Shown piece by piece: positions 33,475 through 42,473 of a DNA stretch of 64,000 bases (the stretch's first letter is position 1; each line of letters begins with the position of its first letter). The DNA comes from an uncultured Eubacterium sp. GTDB taxonomy: Bacteria; Bacillota; Clostridia; Lachnospirales; Lachnospiraceae. Under the pieces are notes generated by a model that saw nothing but the letters and a program-made list of their open reading frames with translations, was not told the DNA's origin and made no database searches. The stretch covers positions 62,001 through 126,000 of the forward strand of contig CAJUIL010000002.1 of assembly GCA_910586225.1 (NCBI GenBank), in the 5' to 3' direction. A program made the translations under genes and the position numbers.

Positions 33475-34338
33475 ATGTTAGTATCAGCAGCAGAAATGTT
33501 AAAGAAAGCAAAAGCCGGCCATTATGCGGTTGGCCAGTTCAACATCAACAACCTGGAATGGACGAAGTCCGTACTGTTGACTGCAGAGGAATTAAAAAGC
33601 CCTGTAATCCTCGGCGTATCTGAAGGCGCTGGAAAGTACATGACTGGTTTTAAGACGGTTGCAGCGATGGTAAAAGCGATGGATGAGGAGCTGGGAATTA
33701 CAGTTCCGGTAGCTCTGCATCTGGATCATGGTACTTACGAAGGCTGCTATAAGTGTATCAAAGCAGGATTTACATCCATTATGTTTGATGGCTCTCATTA
33801 TCCGATTGAAGAAAATGTAGAAAAGACAAAGGAGCTGGTAGCAGCTTCTCATAATCTTGGATTGTCTATCGAGGCAGAAGTAGGATCTATCGGCGGCGAG
33901 GAAGACGGCGTAGTTGGCGCTGGCGAATGTGCAGATCCGCAGGAATGCAAGGCGATCGCTGATCTGGGCGTAGATATGCTCGCTGCAGGTATCGGTAATA
34001 TTCATGGAAAATATCCGGAAAATTGGGCAGGATTAAGCTTCGAAACACTGGACGCTGTACAGAAGGAAACTGGCGATATGCCGTTAGTGCTTCACGGTGG
34101 GACAGGCATTCCAGAGGATATGATCAAGAAAGCGATCTCTCTGGGCGTTGCGAAGATCAATGTAAATACCGAATGCCAGTTATCCTTCCAGGAAGCAACA
34201 CGCAAATATATTGAAGCCGGCAAGGATCAGGAAGGCAAGGGCTTTGACCCGCGTAAACTGCTGGCTCCTGGCGCAGAAGCAATCAAGGCTACGGTAAAGG
34301 AAAAAATGGAACTGTTTGGTTCTGTAGGCAAGGCCTAA
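33475..34338 (+). CDS. fba: Class II fructose-1,6-bisphosphate aldolase
   Basis: A 287-residue enzyme. The start at 33475 follows GGAGG and gives MLVSAAEMLKKAKAGHYAVG. Zinc ligands and catalytic blocks are visible in VALHLDHGTYEGC, SIMFDGSHYPIEEN, IEAEVGSIGGEEDG and LVLHGGTGIPEDMI, then KINVNTECQLSF. It cleaves fructose bisphosphate to two triose phosphates in glycolysis. It lies after the beta-glucan genes but has its own leader, so this may be a housekeeping gene. Confidence 0.95.
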   Translation: MLVSAAEMLKKAKAGHYAVGQFNINNLEWTKSVLLTAEELKSPVILGVSEGAGKYMTGFKTVAAMVKAMDEELGITVPVALHLDHGTYEGCYKCIKAGFTSIMFDGSHYPIEENVEKTKELVAASHNLGLSIEAEVGSIGGEEDGVVGAGECADPQECKAIADLGVDMLAAGIGNIHGKYPENWAGLSFETLDAVQKETGDMPLVLHGGTGIPEDMIKKAISLGVAKINVNTECQLSFQEATRKYIEAGKDQEGKGFDPRKLLAPGAEAIKATVKEKMELFGSVGKA

Positions 34339-34425
34339 AAAATGATCAGACCGAGGCAAAATAACGGAAAATCAACAGTAACAAGTAGTAATCTTAGGAA
34401 TATATTATAAAATAAAAATAAAGTC

Positions 34426-34454
34426 TTGTAATTTGCTTCGGATTGGTGTATTTT
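34426..34454 (+). promoter_or_regulatory. Promoter candidate of the glutamine synthetase gene
   Basis: TTGTAA (34426-34431), a 17-base spacer, then TATTTT (34449-34454). It lies upstream of the hairpin at 34474-34512. No better promoter is seen between that hairpin and the start at 34556. Confidence 0.45.
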
Positions 34455-34473
34455 AGTAGCAGATAAGAAAATG

Positions 34474-34512
34474 AACGAGGGTGTTCCATAGCGGGGCATC
34501 CTTGTTTTTTTT
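34474..34512 (+). terminator. Terminator between fba and glutamine synthetase, possible attenuator
   Basis: A 14-bp stem rich in G-U pairs, AACGAGGGTGTTCC with GGGGCATCCTTGTT, has a five-base loop and runs into eight T. It may end the fba transcript, or attenuate the downstream gene. Confidence 0.75.
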
Positions 34513-34555
34513 CATCAAACAAGCAGGAAAAGAAAGGATAGCGGAGGATAGGAAA

Positions 34556-36670
34556 ATGGATGAATATTTTAACGTAGCGGACATTTTTGGAGAAAACGTG
34601 TTCAATGACGCTGTGATGCAGGCGCGCCTTCCGAAAAAGGTTTACAAAAAAATGCGGGAAATTATTGAGAATGACGCAGAGCTGGATTTGGCGACAGCGG
34701 ACGTCGTTGCGCACGAGATGAAGGAGTGGGCGATTGAAAAAGGCGCGACGCATTACACGCACTGGTTTCAGCCATTGACAGGTGTAACGGCGGAAAAGCA
34801 CGATTCGTTTATTACGGCGCCAATGCCGAACGGCAAGGTGCTGATGAGCTTTTCCGGTAAGGAGCTGATCAAGGGAGAGCCGGATGCTTCTTCCTTTCCG
34901 TCCGGCGGGCTGCGGGCTACGTTTGAGGCAAGAGGGTATACGGCATGGGACTGTACGTCTCCGGCATTTGTCAGACAGGACGCGGCGGGTGCAACGCTTT
35001 GTATCCCGACAGCGTTTTGCTCCTATACGGGGGAGGCTCTGGATCAAAAAACTCCTCTGCTGCGTTCGATGGAAGCTATCAGCGACCAGTCTGTCCGCTT
35101 GATCCGGCTATTTGGCAATACGACAGCTACCAAGGTAACACCATCTGTAGGGCCGGAGCAGGAATACTTTATTGTGGATAGGGAGAAATATCTGCAGCGA
35201 AAAGATTTGATCTTTACCGGGCGTACGTTGTTCGGGGCGATGCCGCCGAAGGGCCAGGAGATGGACGATCATTATTATGGGGCGATCAGAGAGCGTGTTG
35301 CGGCTTATATGAAGGATGTCAATAAAGAGCTTTGGAGGCTGGGCGTTTCCGCGAAAACACAGCATAATGAGGCGGCTCCGGCGCAGCATGAGCTGGCTCC
35401 GATCTATGCGGAATGCAATATCGCGGTGGATGACAACCAGCTGATCATGGAAACGCTCAAAAAGGTAGCCGGGCGGCACGGTTTACAGTGCCTGCTCCAC
35501 GAAAAGCCGTTTGCGGGCGTGAATGGTTCGGGCAAGCATAATAACTGGTCGCTTGTCACAAACGATGGGGTGAATCTGCTGGAACCAGGTGTGACGCCGC
35601 ATGAAAATATCCAATTTTTATTAGTGCTTGTTTGTATTTTAAAGGCGGTAGATAAGCACGCCGCGCTGCTTCGCGCATCAGCGGCGGATGTGGGAAATGA
35701 TCATAGATTAGGGGCAAACGAAGCGCCGCCTGCGATCTTATCTGTGTTTTTAGGCGAGCAGCTGGAGGACGTGATCTCGCAGCTGATCAGCACAGGCATG
35801 GCGACACATTCCATTAAGCGCCAGATGTTGGAAACAGGCGTCAAGACGCTGCCGGATTTTCGAAAGGATGCGACAGACCGCAACCGTACGTCGCCGTTTG
35901 CGTTTACCGGAAATAAATTTGAGTTTCGTATGGTAGGCTCTCAGGATTCCGTAGCGCAGTCCAATGTGGTGCTGAATACGATCGTCGCGGAAGCGTTTTC
36001 AGAAGCTTGCGACGTTTTGGAGCAGGCGGATGACTTTAACGCGGCGGTACATGATCTGATCAAGCAGTATGCCGTAGAGCATCAGAGGATTATTTTTAAC
36101 GGCAACGGCTATTCGGATGCATGGGTGGAAGAGGCGGCAAAACGCGGCCTGCCGAATATCAAGTCTATGGTGGATGCGATTCCGGCATATACGGCGGAAG
36201 CATCTGTTGCGGTATTTGAAAAGTTCAATGTGTTTACAAAGACGGAGCTGGAGTCTCGTGTGGAAATTGAATACGAGACTTACGCAAAGACAATTAATAT
36301 AGAAGCAAAAGCGATGCTGGATATCGCTGGCAAGCAGATCATACCATCTGTGATCAAATTTACGACGGCTCTCGCGGATTCCATTAACAGTGTGAAAGCA
36401 GCCTGTGATGCGGATGTAAGCGTTCAGACGGAGATGCTCAAGGAGGTATCTGCGCTGCTTGTGCAGACAAGAAATGCGCTGAAAAAGTTAGCAGATGCCG
36501 ACGCGGTTGGCTCTGCGATGGAAGAAGGACGCGACCGCGCAGTTTATTATCGTGATGTAATGAAAACGGCAATGGATGAACTGCGTGCGCCGGTGGATAA
36601 GCTGGAAATGATGGTGGCTAAGGATATGTGGCCGATGCCGTCTTACGGCGATCTGATTTTTGAAGTGTAG
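34556..36670 (+). CDS. glnN: Type III glutamine synthetase (GlnN)
   Basis: A 704-residue protein, the size of GSIII and far longer than GlnA. The ATG at 34556 follows GGAGG. It has the GSIII blocks FSGKELIKGEPDASSFPSGG, TPSVGPEQEYFIVD, AKTQHNEAAPAQHELAPIY, and HEKPFAGVNGSGKHNNWSL, then a C-terminal helical region. It makes glutamine from glutamate, ammonia and ATP in the cytoplasm. The intact ligand residues indicate a working enzyme. The terminator in its leader suggests control by attenuation. Confidence 0.95.
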   Translation: MDEYFNVADIFGENVFNDAVMQARLPKKVYKKMREIIENDAELDLATADVVAHEMKEWAIEKGATHYTHWFQPLTGVTAEKHDSFITAPMPNGKVLMSFSGKELIKGEPDASSFPSGGLRATFEARGYTAWDCTSPAFVRQDAAGATLCIPTAFCSYTGEALDQKTPLLRSMEAISDQSVRLIRLFGNTTATKVTPSVGPEQEYFIVDREKYLQRKDLIFTGRTLFGAMPPKGQEMDDHYYGAIRERVAAYMKDVNKELWRLGVSAKTQHNEAAPAQHELAPIYAECNIAVDDNQLIMETLKKVAGRHGLQCLLHEKPFAGVNGSGKHNNWSLVTNDGVNLLEPGVTPHENIQFLLVLVCILKAVDKHAALLRASAADVGNDHRLGANEAPPAILSVFLGEQLEDVISQLISTGMATHSIKRQMLETGVKTLPDFRKDATDRNRTSPFAFTGNKFEFRMVGSQDSVAQSNVVLNTIVAEAFSEACDVLEQADDFNAAVHDLIKQYAVEHQRIIFNGNGYSDAWVEEAAKRGLPNIKSMVDAIPAYTAEASVAVFEKFNVFTKTELESRVEIEYETYAKTINIEAKAMLDIAGKQIIPSVIKFTTALADSINSVKAACDADVSVQTEMLKEVSALLVQTRNALKKLADADAVGSAMEEGRDRAVYYRDVMKTAMDELRAPVDKLEMMVAKDMWPMPSYGDLIFEV

Positions 36671-36729
36671 ACGAAATCCTAAAGCTTTTTACGAAAACTG
36701 CCGATATATCATTTAATTAACATACATAA

Positions 36730-36749
36730 ACGGTAAACGGATTTACCGT
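36730..36749. repeat. 8-bp perfect palindromic hairpin
   Basis: ACGGTAAA and TTTACCGT (36730-36737 and 36742-36749) surround a CGGA loop, in the gap before the gene at 36797. A related hairpin, TAAACGG-CTTA-CCGTTTA, lies at 43969-43986. Confidence 0.4.
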
Positions 36750-36796
36750 CTGTACGATACGTTAACAGCAGATTGGGATATCAGGGAGGATACAGT

Positions 36797-37621
36797 ATGG
36801 GCATTATGGTAGGGGGCAGCGGCAGCCAGACGGCTGCACAAGTCAAAAGAGCGAATGGAAGCACGGGATCGTTTCGTATTTCTAAGCCAAATCAGAAAAA
36901 AAAGAAGAGATTAAATTATAATTTCAAAGCGGTTTCTTCACAGATCTTGCTTTCCAAAACGTCCAACAGCGCCGGAAAGGTAGTTACGAAGGCACGGGGA
37001 AAGCTTGCATCGCTGCTGCGAAAGGTAGGCTCTGATGATTATGACGATACGGAGCTGCGTCACGCGATCATTCATGCGAGAAAAATGGAGCGGGTTGCAA
37101 AGCGCAGACAGAAGCATTTAAAGCAGGAAGAGGACATCGAGCAAAAAGGAAAGAATCAGGAGCAGGAGGATGCTCTGCTGGAAGGCGTGGAAGATCAGGA
37201 GGTACAAGACGAGCAGCTGGAAATGACCGAGGAAGAGCTGCGTCAGCTATTGGAGGAATATGAGCGTCTTATGCAGCAGGCGATGGAAGAGGCGATGCAG
37301 GAGCTAGAGATGGAAGAACTGGCAGAAGAATTTTCCGAAGCGGTTTACGAGATGGAACCAGAGGATCTGGAGCAGTTAAAGAAGAAGCATCGTACGGATG
37401 AGGCAAAGGAAATCGCGGACGCGGATATGAAATATCTGCGGTCTGTGTTTAACCGTCTGGAAAGGGAAAAGCAGGCGCTTTCTGCAGTTGCAAAAAGCGG
37501 GTATGCGCAGATGACGGCGGCCGGCGGCGTTTCGATGGAAATGTCGGGGCTGGAAATACCGATAGAAATGCCGGAAGTCCCGCCGGTCGTGCAGGGGACG
37601 AGTATTGATATGATGTTATAA
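36797..37621 (+). CDS. Acidic coiled-coil protein of unknown function
   Basis: A 274-residue protein, started at the ATG after GGGAGG; a TTG eight codons upstream is less likely. The first 70 residues are basic and low in complexity. Residues 105-215 are an almost continuous Glu/Gln-rich coiled coil. The end is hydrophobic and proline-rich (LEIPIEMPEVPPVV). There is no signal peptide or membrane segment. I do not recognise a family. Tandem terminators follow its stop. Confidence 0.68.
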   Translation: MGIMVGGSGSQTAAQVKRANGSTGSFRISKPNQKKKKRLNYNFKAVSSQILLSKTSNSAGKVVTKARGKLASLLRKVGSDDYDDTELRHAIIHARKMERVAKRRQKHLKQEEDIEQKGKNQEQEDALLEGVEDQEVQDEQLEMTEEELRQLLEEYERLMQQAMEEAMQELEMEELAEEFSEAVYEMEPEDLEQLKKKHRTDEAKEIADADMKYLRSVFNRLEREKQALSAVAKSGYAQMTAAGGVSMEMSGLEIPIEMPEVPPVVQGTSIDMML

Positions 37622-37639
37622 AAAAATTTATTTTGATAC

Positions 37640-37668
37640 TTCACAATGCACGATTTTTTTGGTAAAAT
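37640..37668 (+). promoter_or_regulatory. Promoter of the MATE gene leader
   Basis: TTCACA (37640-37645), an exact 17-base spacer, then TAAAAT (37663-37668), each 5/6 to consensus. It implies a leader of about 230 bases containing two terminator-like hairpins. Confidence 0.6.
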
Positions 37669-37724
37669 AAATAAGAAGAATTTTTGCATTCATATCTAAA
37701 ACCCAACAGGGGAGTGGATTTTTC

Positions 37725-37747
37725 AAGATTTGGGAAAATCTTTTTTT
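37725..37747 (+). terminator. First tandem terminator in the MATE leader
   Basis: AAGATTT (37725-37731) pairs with AAATCTT (37736-37742) around GGGA, then runs into T at 37741-37747. The upstream CCCAA (37702-37706) could pair with TTGGG in the loop as an alternative. Confidence 0.6.
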
Positions 37748-37823
37748 CGCCACACAATCATAAGTCATTTGTAATTTGGGCAACAATATACAGATGACCT
37801 CAATGGTTGTGCGGTGTTTTTTT
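37748..37823 (+). terminator. Second tandem terminator, long structured hairpin
   Basis: A 14-bp outer stem with one mismatch (37748-37761 with 37803-37816) encloses an inner stem GTCATTTG with CAGATGAC. It is followed by seven T. The 76-base folded unit is larger than a plain terminator. Confidence 0.65.
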
Positions 37824-37905
37824 GTGCAAAAATCGGATACAGCGTAACAGGTCAGCTTGTCTGAACTGTTACGATACAGCAAAAGAATAGTTGAAGGAGG
37901 TAACT

Positions 37906-39225
37906 ATGGAGCAGACATTTATGAAGGAGAAAAAAATATTGCCGCTTGTACTGTCCATGGCGCTGCCGATGGTTATATCGATGGCGGTCAATTCTTTGTA
38001 CAATATTGTGGACAGCTACTTTGTGGCGCGTTACAGTGAGGATGCAATGACAGCGCTTGCGCTTGTGTATCCGGTGCAAAACCTGATCAACGCGGTGACG
38101 ATCGGTTTTGGTATTGGCATTAATGCCGTGACAGCGTTCTTTCTAGGCGCACAGCAAAAGGAAAAGGCGGACCGGGCGGCGACGCAGGGCGTTTTTTTGA
38201 ACGTGATCCATGGCGTGGTGCTGGGTGTGCTGTGTATTGCTGTCATGCCGATGTTTTTGCGGGCGTTTACGCCGGTGGAAGCGATCATTGAGCAGGCGCT
38301 CATCTATTCGAACCGGGCGTTTTTATTTGCACCGGCGATCGCGCTCAGCTTGTCCTTTGAAAAGATTTTTCAATCTGTGGGTTATATGAAAGAAACGATG
38401 TTTTGTATGATGTGCGGATTTGTGGTAAATATTGTGTTAGACCCGTTGATGATCTTTGGCGTTGGCTTTTTCCCGGTGATGGGAGCTGCGGGAGCGGCTT
38501 ATGCGACGGGCATCGGCCAGTGCGTAACGGTTGTTGTATACGTGGTCTTGTATGCGGTACGCAAGCTTCCGGTGAATATTGGAAGAGCGTATTTGTGTGT
38601 AGATAAAGATGTAACAAAAAGGCTGTATGGAGTTGGCGTCCCGGCGATGCTCAACTTGGCGCTGCCTTCACTGCTGATTTCCTCGTTGAATGGGATACTG
38701 GCCGGGTTTTCGGAAAAATATGTGCTTGTGCTTGGTGTATATTATAAGCTGCAGACGTTTATTTATTTAACAGCAAACGGGATCATCCAAGGAATCCGCC
38801 CGCTTGTCGGTTATAACTACGGAGCGGGTGAGCATCGCCGTGTAGAGGAGATTTTCCGCACGACGCTTAGGCTGACAATGGGCGTAATGCTTGTGGGCAC
38901 CGTATTATCCTGGCTGATGCCGGAGCAGCTGATCGGATTGTTTACGTCCAGCCAGGATACAGTCAGCATGGGCGTGACAGCGCTGCATTTGATCAGCCTG
39001 GGATTTATCGTATCGGCAGTATCGGTGACCTGCTCCGGTGTGCTGGAGGGGCTTGGAAAGGGAACGCCTTCGCTGTGGATATCGCTGGCAAGATATGTGG
39101 TGGTCATTATTCCTGCAGCATTTTTGTTCAGCCGTTTTGCGGGGGCTGATGGAGTATGGTACGCTTTTGTGTTCACTGAAATTACGGCGGCAGTATTTTC
39201 TTATTTTGTATACCGTAAGGCATAA
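37906..39225 (+). CDS. MATE-family multidrug/sodium efflux transporter
   Basis: A 439-residue protein with twelve membrane segments. The start at 37906 follows GGAGG. The first half begins PLVLSMALPMVISMAVNSLYN and the second half repeats the fold (GVGVPAMLNLALPSLLISSL, then QGIRPLVGYNYGAGEHRRVE). MATE proteins export cationic drugs or metabolites using Na+ or H+. The exported compound is unknown. The long leader with tandem terminators suggests that expression depends on read-through. Confidence 0.93.
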   Translation: MEQTFMKEKKILPLVLSMALPMVISMAVNSLYNIVDSYFVARYSEDAMTALALVYPVQNLINAVTIGFGIGINAVTAFFLGAQQKEKADRAATQGVFLNVIHGVVLGVLCIAVMPMFLRAFTPVEAIIEQALIYSNRAFLFAPAIALSLSFEKIFQSVGYMKETMFCMMCGFVVNIVLDPLMIFGVGFFPVMGAAGAAYATGIGQCVTVVVYVVLYAVRKLPVNIGRAYLCVDKDVTKRLYGVGVPAMLNLALPSLLISSLNGILAGFSEKYVLVLGVYYKLQTFIYLTANGIIQGIRPLVGYNYGAGEHRRVEEIFRTTLRLTMGVMLVGTVLSWLMPEQLIGLFTSSQDTVSMGVTALHLISLGFIVSAVSVTCSGVLEGLGKGTPSLWISLARYVVVIIPAAFLFSRFAGADGVWYAFVFTEITAAVFSYFVYRKA

Positions 39226-39384
39226 CTGCGGTAACGGCGAAGGTTCTGAACGGTTATGGACCACGATTAAAATTTTATGCGTAAACTATAAAATTGTAGT
39301 AAAATAAAAAGACGTATGGTAAAATATGTGCATACGGACAAGCGATGGGAGTATGGGCAATCGGGGATGGAGGGAAAGTACGGT

Positions 39385-40146
39385 ATGTTTACGCATGAGA
39401 TGGTAAGATCGTTTAATCAGCTGGAGATGGATGTATACAACTATATCCTGCAGAATGAGGATAAGGTTATTTACATGAAGGTACGGGAGCTGGCGGACGC
39501 CGTGCACGTATCGACGACGACCGTGCTGCGTTTTTGTAAAAAAGCGGGCTGTGAGGGGTATTCGGAGTTCCGGCTGAAGTTAAAGCAGGAATTAAAGGGC
39601 AGCAAAGAAACAGAGCTGGATATGGATGTTATGGCGATGAGTGATTTTTTTCAAAGAGTCCGGACAAAGGCGTTTCGGGAAAATATGGAGGAAGCGCTGG
39701 ACTATCTGATCCGTTCTGCGTCTGTCATTTTTGTCGGCGTTGGAAATTCTTCCATTATGGGTAAATACGGTGCGCGGTATTTTAACAATGTAGGGCTGCT
39801 ATCCTTTGCCATTGACGATCCTTTTACGCCTGTGTTTCGAGGCAAAAATGAAAAAACGACAGTGATCGCGCTCTCGGTGTCGGGCGTGACAAAGGAAACG
39901 ATCCTGCTGGCAGAGCGTCTGAAACGAAGAGGCTGCTGTCTGATCTCGGTTACGAACCGGGCGGATTGTACGCTGGCAAAAATGAGCGACTGCAATATCA
40001 ATTATTATATCCCGTGTTATAATAAAGATGATTATGACCTGACTTCCCAGATGGCAGTTGTATTTATTATAGAATTTTTGGGAAGGAAGCTTAAGGGGAT
40101 CCATAATTCGGCGGAAGATCTGATGGTAGAAAAAGGTAACAAATAA
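39385..40146 (+). CDS. RpiR/MurR-family regulator of the PTS beta-glucoside genes
   Basis: A 253-residue protein; the start at 39385 (MFTHEMVRSFNQLE) follows GGAGGG. An N-terminal HTH_6 domain (KVRELADAVHVSTTTVLRFC) is followed by a SIS domain at about 105-230 (VIFVGVGNSSIMGK, then TTVIALSVSGVTKETILLAE), which binds phosphosugars. It lies just upstream of PTS and GH1 genes, so the likely ligand is a glucose or glucoside phosphate. It has its own terminator, so the PTS operon is a separate unit. Confidence 0.9.
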   Translation: MFTHEMVRSFNQLEMDVYNYILQNEDKVIYMKVRELADAVHVSTTTVLRFCKKAGCEGYSEFRLKLKQELKGSKETELDMDVMAMSDFFQRVRTKAFRENMEEALDYLIRSASVIFVGVGNSSIMGKYGARYFNNVGLLSFAIDDPFTPVFRGKNEKTTVIALSVSGVTKETILLAERLKRRGCCLISVTNRADCTLAKMSDCNINYYIPCYNKDDYDLTSQMAVVFIIEFLGRKLKGIHNSAEDLMVEKGNK

Positions 40147-40160
40147 AACAAAAACCTGTT

Positions 40161-40174
40161 AATATGTGCATATT
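40161..40174. repeat. Palindrome AATATG-TG-CATATT
   Basis: A perfect 6+6 palindrome (40161-40174) just after the RpiR stop and before the terminator. Its position and size would fit an operator, but it is about 120 bases from the PTS promoter. Confidence 0.3.
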
Positions 40175-40192
40175 TTATAAAAAATATTGAAG

Positions 40193-40236
40193 AAAACAGT
40201 GCAGATTTCACAAGAAAAGAGACTGCACTGTTTTTT
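40193..40236 (+). terminator. Terminator after the RpiR-type gene
   Basis: AAAACAGTGCAG (40193-40204) pairs exactly with CTGCACTGTTTT (40223-40234), and the T-run continues to 40236. Confidence 0.9.
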
Positions 40237-40289
40237 ATTTGTAACAAAATCTAATTGCAGGTAACGGATTCCTTTCCGCTGGCAGAATG

Positions 40290-40318
40290 CTGACAAAGAA
40301 GATACGTACTGCTATAAT
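40290..40318 (+). promoter_or_regulatory. Strong promoter of the PTS/GH1 operon
   Basis: CTGACA (40290-40295), a 17-base spacer, then consensus TATAAT (40313-40318) with an extended TG at 40310-40311. The leader of about 100 bases holds two small hairpins, including GTCCG with CGGAC at 40379-40393. Confidence 0.82.
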
Positions 40319-40427
40319 GAGTCCAACAAGCAATAAAACGCACACCGCACGGGTGTCAGGCTGTAAGGAGAAGCAGCAGTCCGGATTGTCGGACGGTTAA
40401 AAACTAATTTTTGAGGAGGAAAAAAAG

Positions 40428-40736
40428 ATGGTAATTCGTTTATTTTGTGCGGCAGGTATGTCAACGAGCGTTCTTGTAAAAAAAATGCAGGAGGCGGCAA
40501 AGGAAAAGGGAAAGGACGCTGATATCGCGGCATATCCGATCTCTGAGATGGAACGGCTTACGGACGGCATTGATGTGGCGCTGTTAGGGCCGCAGGTAGG
40601 CTTTGAGATGGGAAGGGCAAAACAGATCTGCGATCCGAAGGGGATTCCGGTAGATGTCATTCCGATGCAGGATTACGGTATGTGCAATGGGATGAACGTA
40701 TTAAAATTTGCATATAAGCTTGCGAAAAATAAGTAA
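40428..40736 (+). CDS. PTS lactose/cellobiose-family IIB component
   Basis: A 102-residue protein with the phosphocysteine loop CAAGMSTS (Cys7) near the N-terminus, and the GPQVGFEMGRAKQICDPKG segment. IIB takes phosphate from IIA and passes it to the sugar carried by IIC. It is the first gene of the operon with IIC, IIA and GH1, behind a strong GAGGAGG site. Confidence 0.94.
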   Translation: MVIRLFCAAGMSTSVLVKKMQEAAKEKGKDADIAAYPISEMERLTDGIDVALLGPQVGFEMGRAKQICDPKGIPVDVIPMQDYGMCNGMNVLKFAYKLAKNK

Positions 40737-40757
40737 TAAGAAAGGCGGAACAAGACG

Positions 40758-42071
40758 GTGAATCAATATCTCAGCGATAAGGTGATTCCTAAGATCATTA
40801 AGTTTATTAATACCAAAGGGGTACAATCCATAAAAAACGGTATGGTCTATTCCATGCCGCTGTTGATCATCGGTTCGGTATTTTTAATCTTATCGAATTT
40901 CCCGGTACAGGCCGTGGTAGATTTTTTGGAAAAGACCGGAATCAAGGAAATTATGGATCAGGCGTATGGCGCAACGTTTAATATCAGCGCGATGATCGCG
41001 GTAATTGGTATCAGTTATACTTATATTAAGCTGGAAGGTCAGGAGCCTTTAAGCGGTGCGATGATCGCACTGGCAACTTTCCTGCTGTTGATGCCTTCGC
41101 ATATTTTAACAGAAAGCGGAGAAGTTATCGGCGGGGTCATCGACAAGAACTGGACGGCAGGCAAGGGTATGATCGGGGCTATTTTGATCGGATTGATCGT
41201 ACCTGTTATCTATTCCTGGTTTTTGAAAAATAATATTAAGATCAAAATGCCGGCGGGTGTTCCGGAAGGCGTTGCAAACTCGTTTTCAGCGCTGATCCCG
41301 GCAGCGGCTATTATTACTGGGGCGGCTGTTATTCATGGTATCTGCTCGCTGGGCTTCCATACAACGATGATGGAAACGATCTATAAGGTGATCCAGACGC
41401 CGCTGCAGGGTATGACAGACTCGCTGGGCGGAGCGCTTTTGATGTGCTTTGCGGGGCCGTTCTTATGGATGTTCGGCGTACATGGTTCCACCGTAGTCGG
41501 CGGTATTATGTCAGGGCTGTTAACGGCAAACAGTCTGGAAAACCAGGCGATCCTCGACAGCGGGATGGAGCTGACGCTGGAAAACGGCGGACATATCGTA
41601 ACTCAGCAGTTTTATGATCAGTTTATTAATGTAACAGGGGCTGGTATTACGATCGGCCTGGCCATCTTCCTCTGCTTTTTTGCAAAATCCAAGCAGTTAA
41701 AGACATTAGGAAAGGTAGAGATTGTTCCGGCATTATTCGGGATCAATGAACCGATCTTGTTTGGTATCCCGATCGTTATGAACCCGATGATGGCTGTTCC
41801 GTTTGTAGCTATGCCGTTGATTTCCTGTGTGATCCAATACTTCGCGCTGTATACGGGGCTTTGTCCGCTGTATGCCGCAACGCAGGTACCGTGGACTTGT
41901 CCGCCGATCATATCGGGATTTTTAGTCGGAGGATGGAAGAGCGCGTTGCTGCAGGTTGTGATATTTATTATTTCGTTTTTTGTTTACCTGCCGTTTATCC
42001 GCAAGATAGATAATGTCGATCTGGAGCAGGAAAAGCAGAGCGAGGTTGAGGACGATGACGACGACTGGTAA
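40758..42071 (+). CDS. PTS cellobiose-family IIC permease
   Basis: A 437-residue membrane permease starting with GTG at 40758. It has the EIIC cellobiose fold: about ten membrane segments, LWMFGVHGSTVVGGIM, and ALFGINEPILFGIPIVMNP with the conserved NEP. The C-terminus is acidic (EVEDDDDDW). It brings beta-glucosides in as 6-phosphates, which the GH1 enzyme downstream can cleave. Confidence 0.94.
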   Translation: MNQYLSDKVIPKIIKFINTKGVQSIKNGMVYSMPLLIIGSVFLILSNFPVQAVVDFLEKTGIKEIMDQAYGATFNISAMIAVIGISYTYIKLEGQEPLSGAMIALATFLLLMPSHILTESGEVIGGVIDKNWTAGKGMIGAILIGLIVPVIYSWFLKNNIKIKMPAGVPEGVANSFSALIPAAAIITGAAVIHGICSLGFHTTMMETIYKVIQTPLQGMTDSLGGALLMCFAGPFLWMFGVHGSTVVGGIMSGLLTANSLENQAILDSGMELTLENGGHIVTQQFYDQFINVTGAGITIGLAIFLCFFAKSKQLKTLGKVEIVPALFGINEPILFGIPIVMNPMMAVPFVAMPLISCVIQYFALYTGLCPLYAATQVPWTCPPIISGFLVGGWKSALLQVVIFIISFFVYLPFIRKIDNVDLEQEKQSEVEDDDDDW

Positions 42072-42121
42072 AAGCCGGGGTTGTTTGGCAAATACATAAT
42101 AGCAGAAAGGAAGATCAGGAA

Positions 42122-42454
42122 ATGGGTGAAGTCAGCGAACAATTTGAAATGCTGTGTTTTCAGGTGATCACATTTGTCGGTACAGCACGGACGCATTTTA
42201 TCAATGCGATCCAGAGCGCGAAAGCAGGAAATTTTGAAGAAGCAGAAAAGCTCCTAAAGGAAGGTGACAGCGCTTTTTCCCAGGGGCATAATGGACACGC
42301 GGATCTTTTGACGATGGATGCGAACGGAGAGTTAAGCGGTGGATTGATGCTTTTGATGCACGCGGAGGATCAGCTGATGAGCGCAGAGAATTTCAGGATT
42401 CTTGCACAGGAGTTTATAGAATTATATAAAAAGATATCGGATACAGAATCATAG
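42122..42454 (+). CDS. PTS lactose/cellobiose-family IIA component
   Basis: A 110-residue all-helical protein with the phosphohistidine motif LLMHAEDQLMSAE (His80) and the trimer-type segment SAKAGNFEEAEKLLKEGD. It passes phosphate from HPr to IIB. It lies between IIC and GH1 in the operon. Confidence 0.94.
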   Translation: MGEVSEQFEMLCFQVITFVGTARTHFINAIQSAKAGNFEEAEKLLKEGDSAFSQGHNGHADLLTMDANGELSGGLMLLMHAEDQLMSAENFRILAQEFIELYKKISDTES

Positions 42455-42473
42455 ATCCGGAAAGGAACGAGGT

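Noticed and set aside
34474..34512. ANTAR-type hexaloop in the glutamine synthetase leader
   Set aside because: The best fold gives a five-base ATAGC loop, and no second stem-loop of the ANTAR type was seen.
40261..40427. CcpA cre site in the PTS promoter region
   Set aside because: No sequence close to WTGNAANCGNWNNCW was seen around the promoter or leader.
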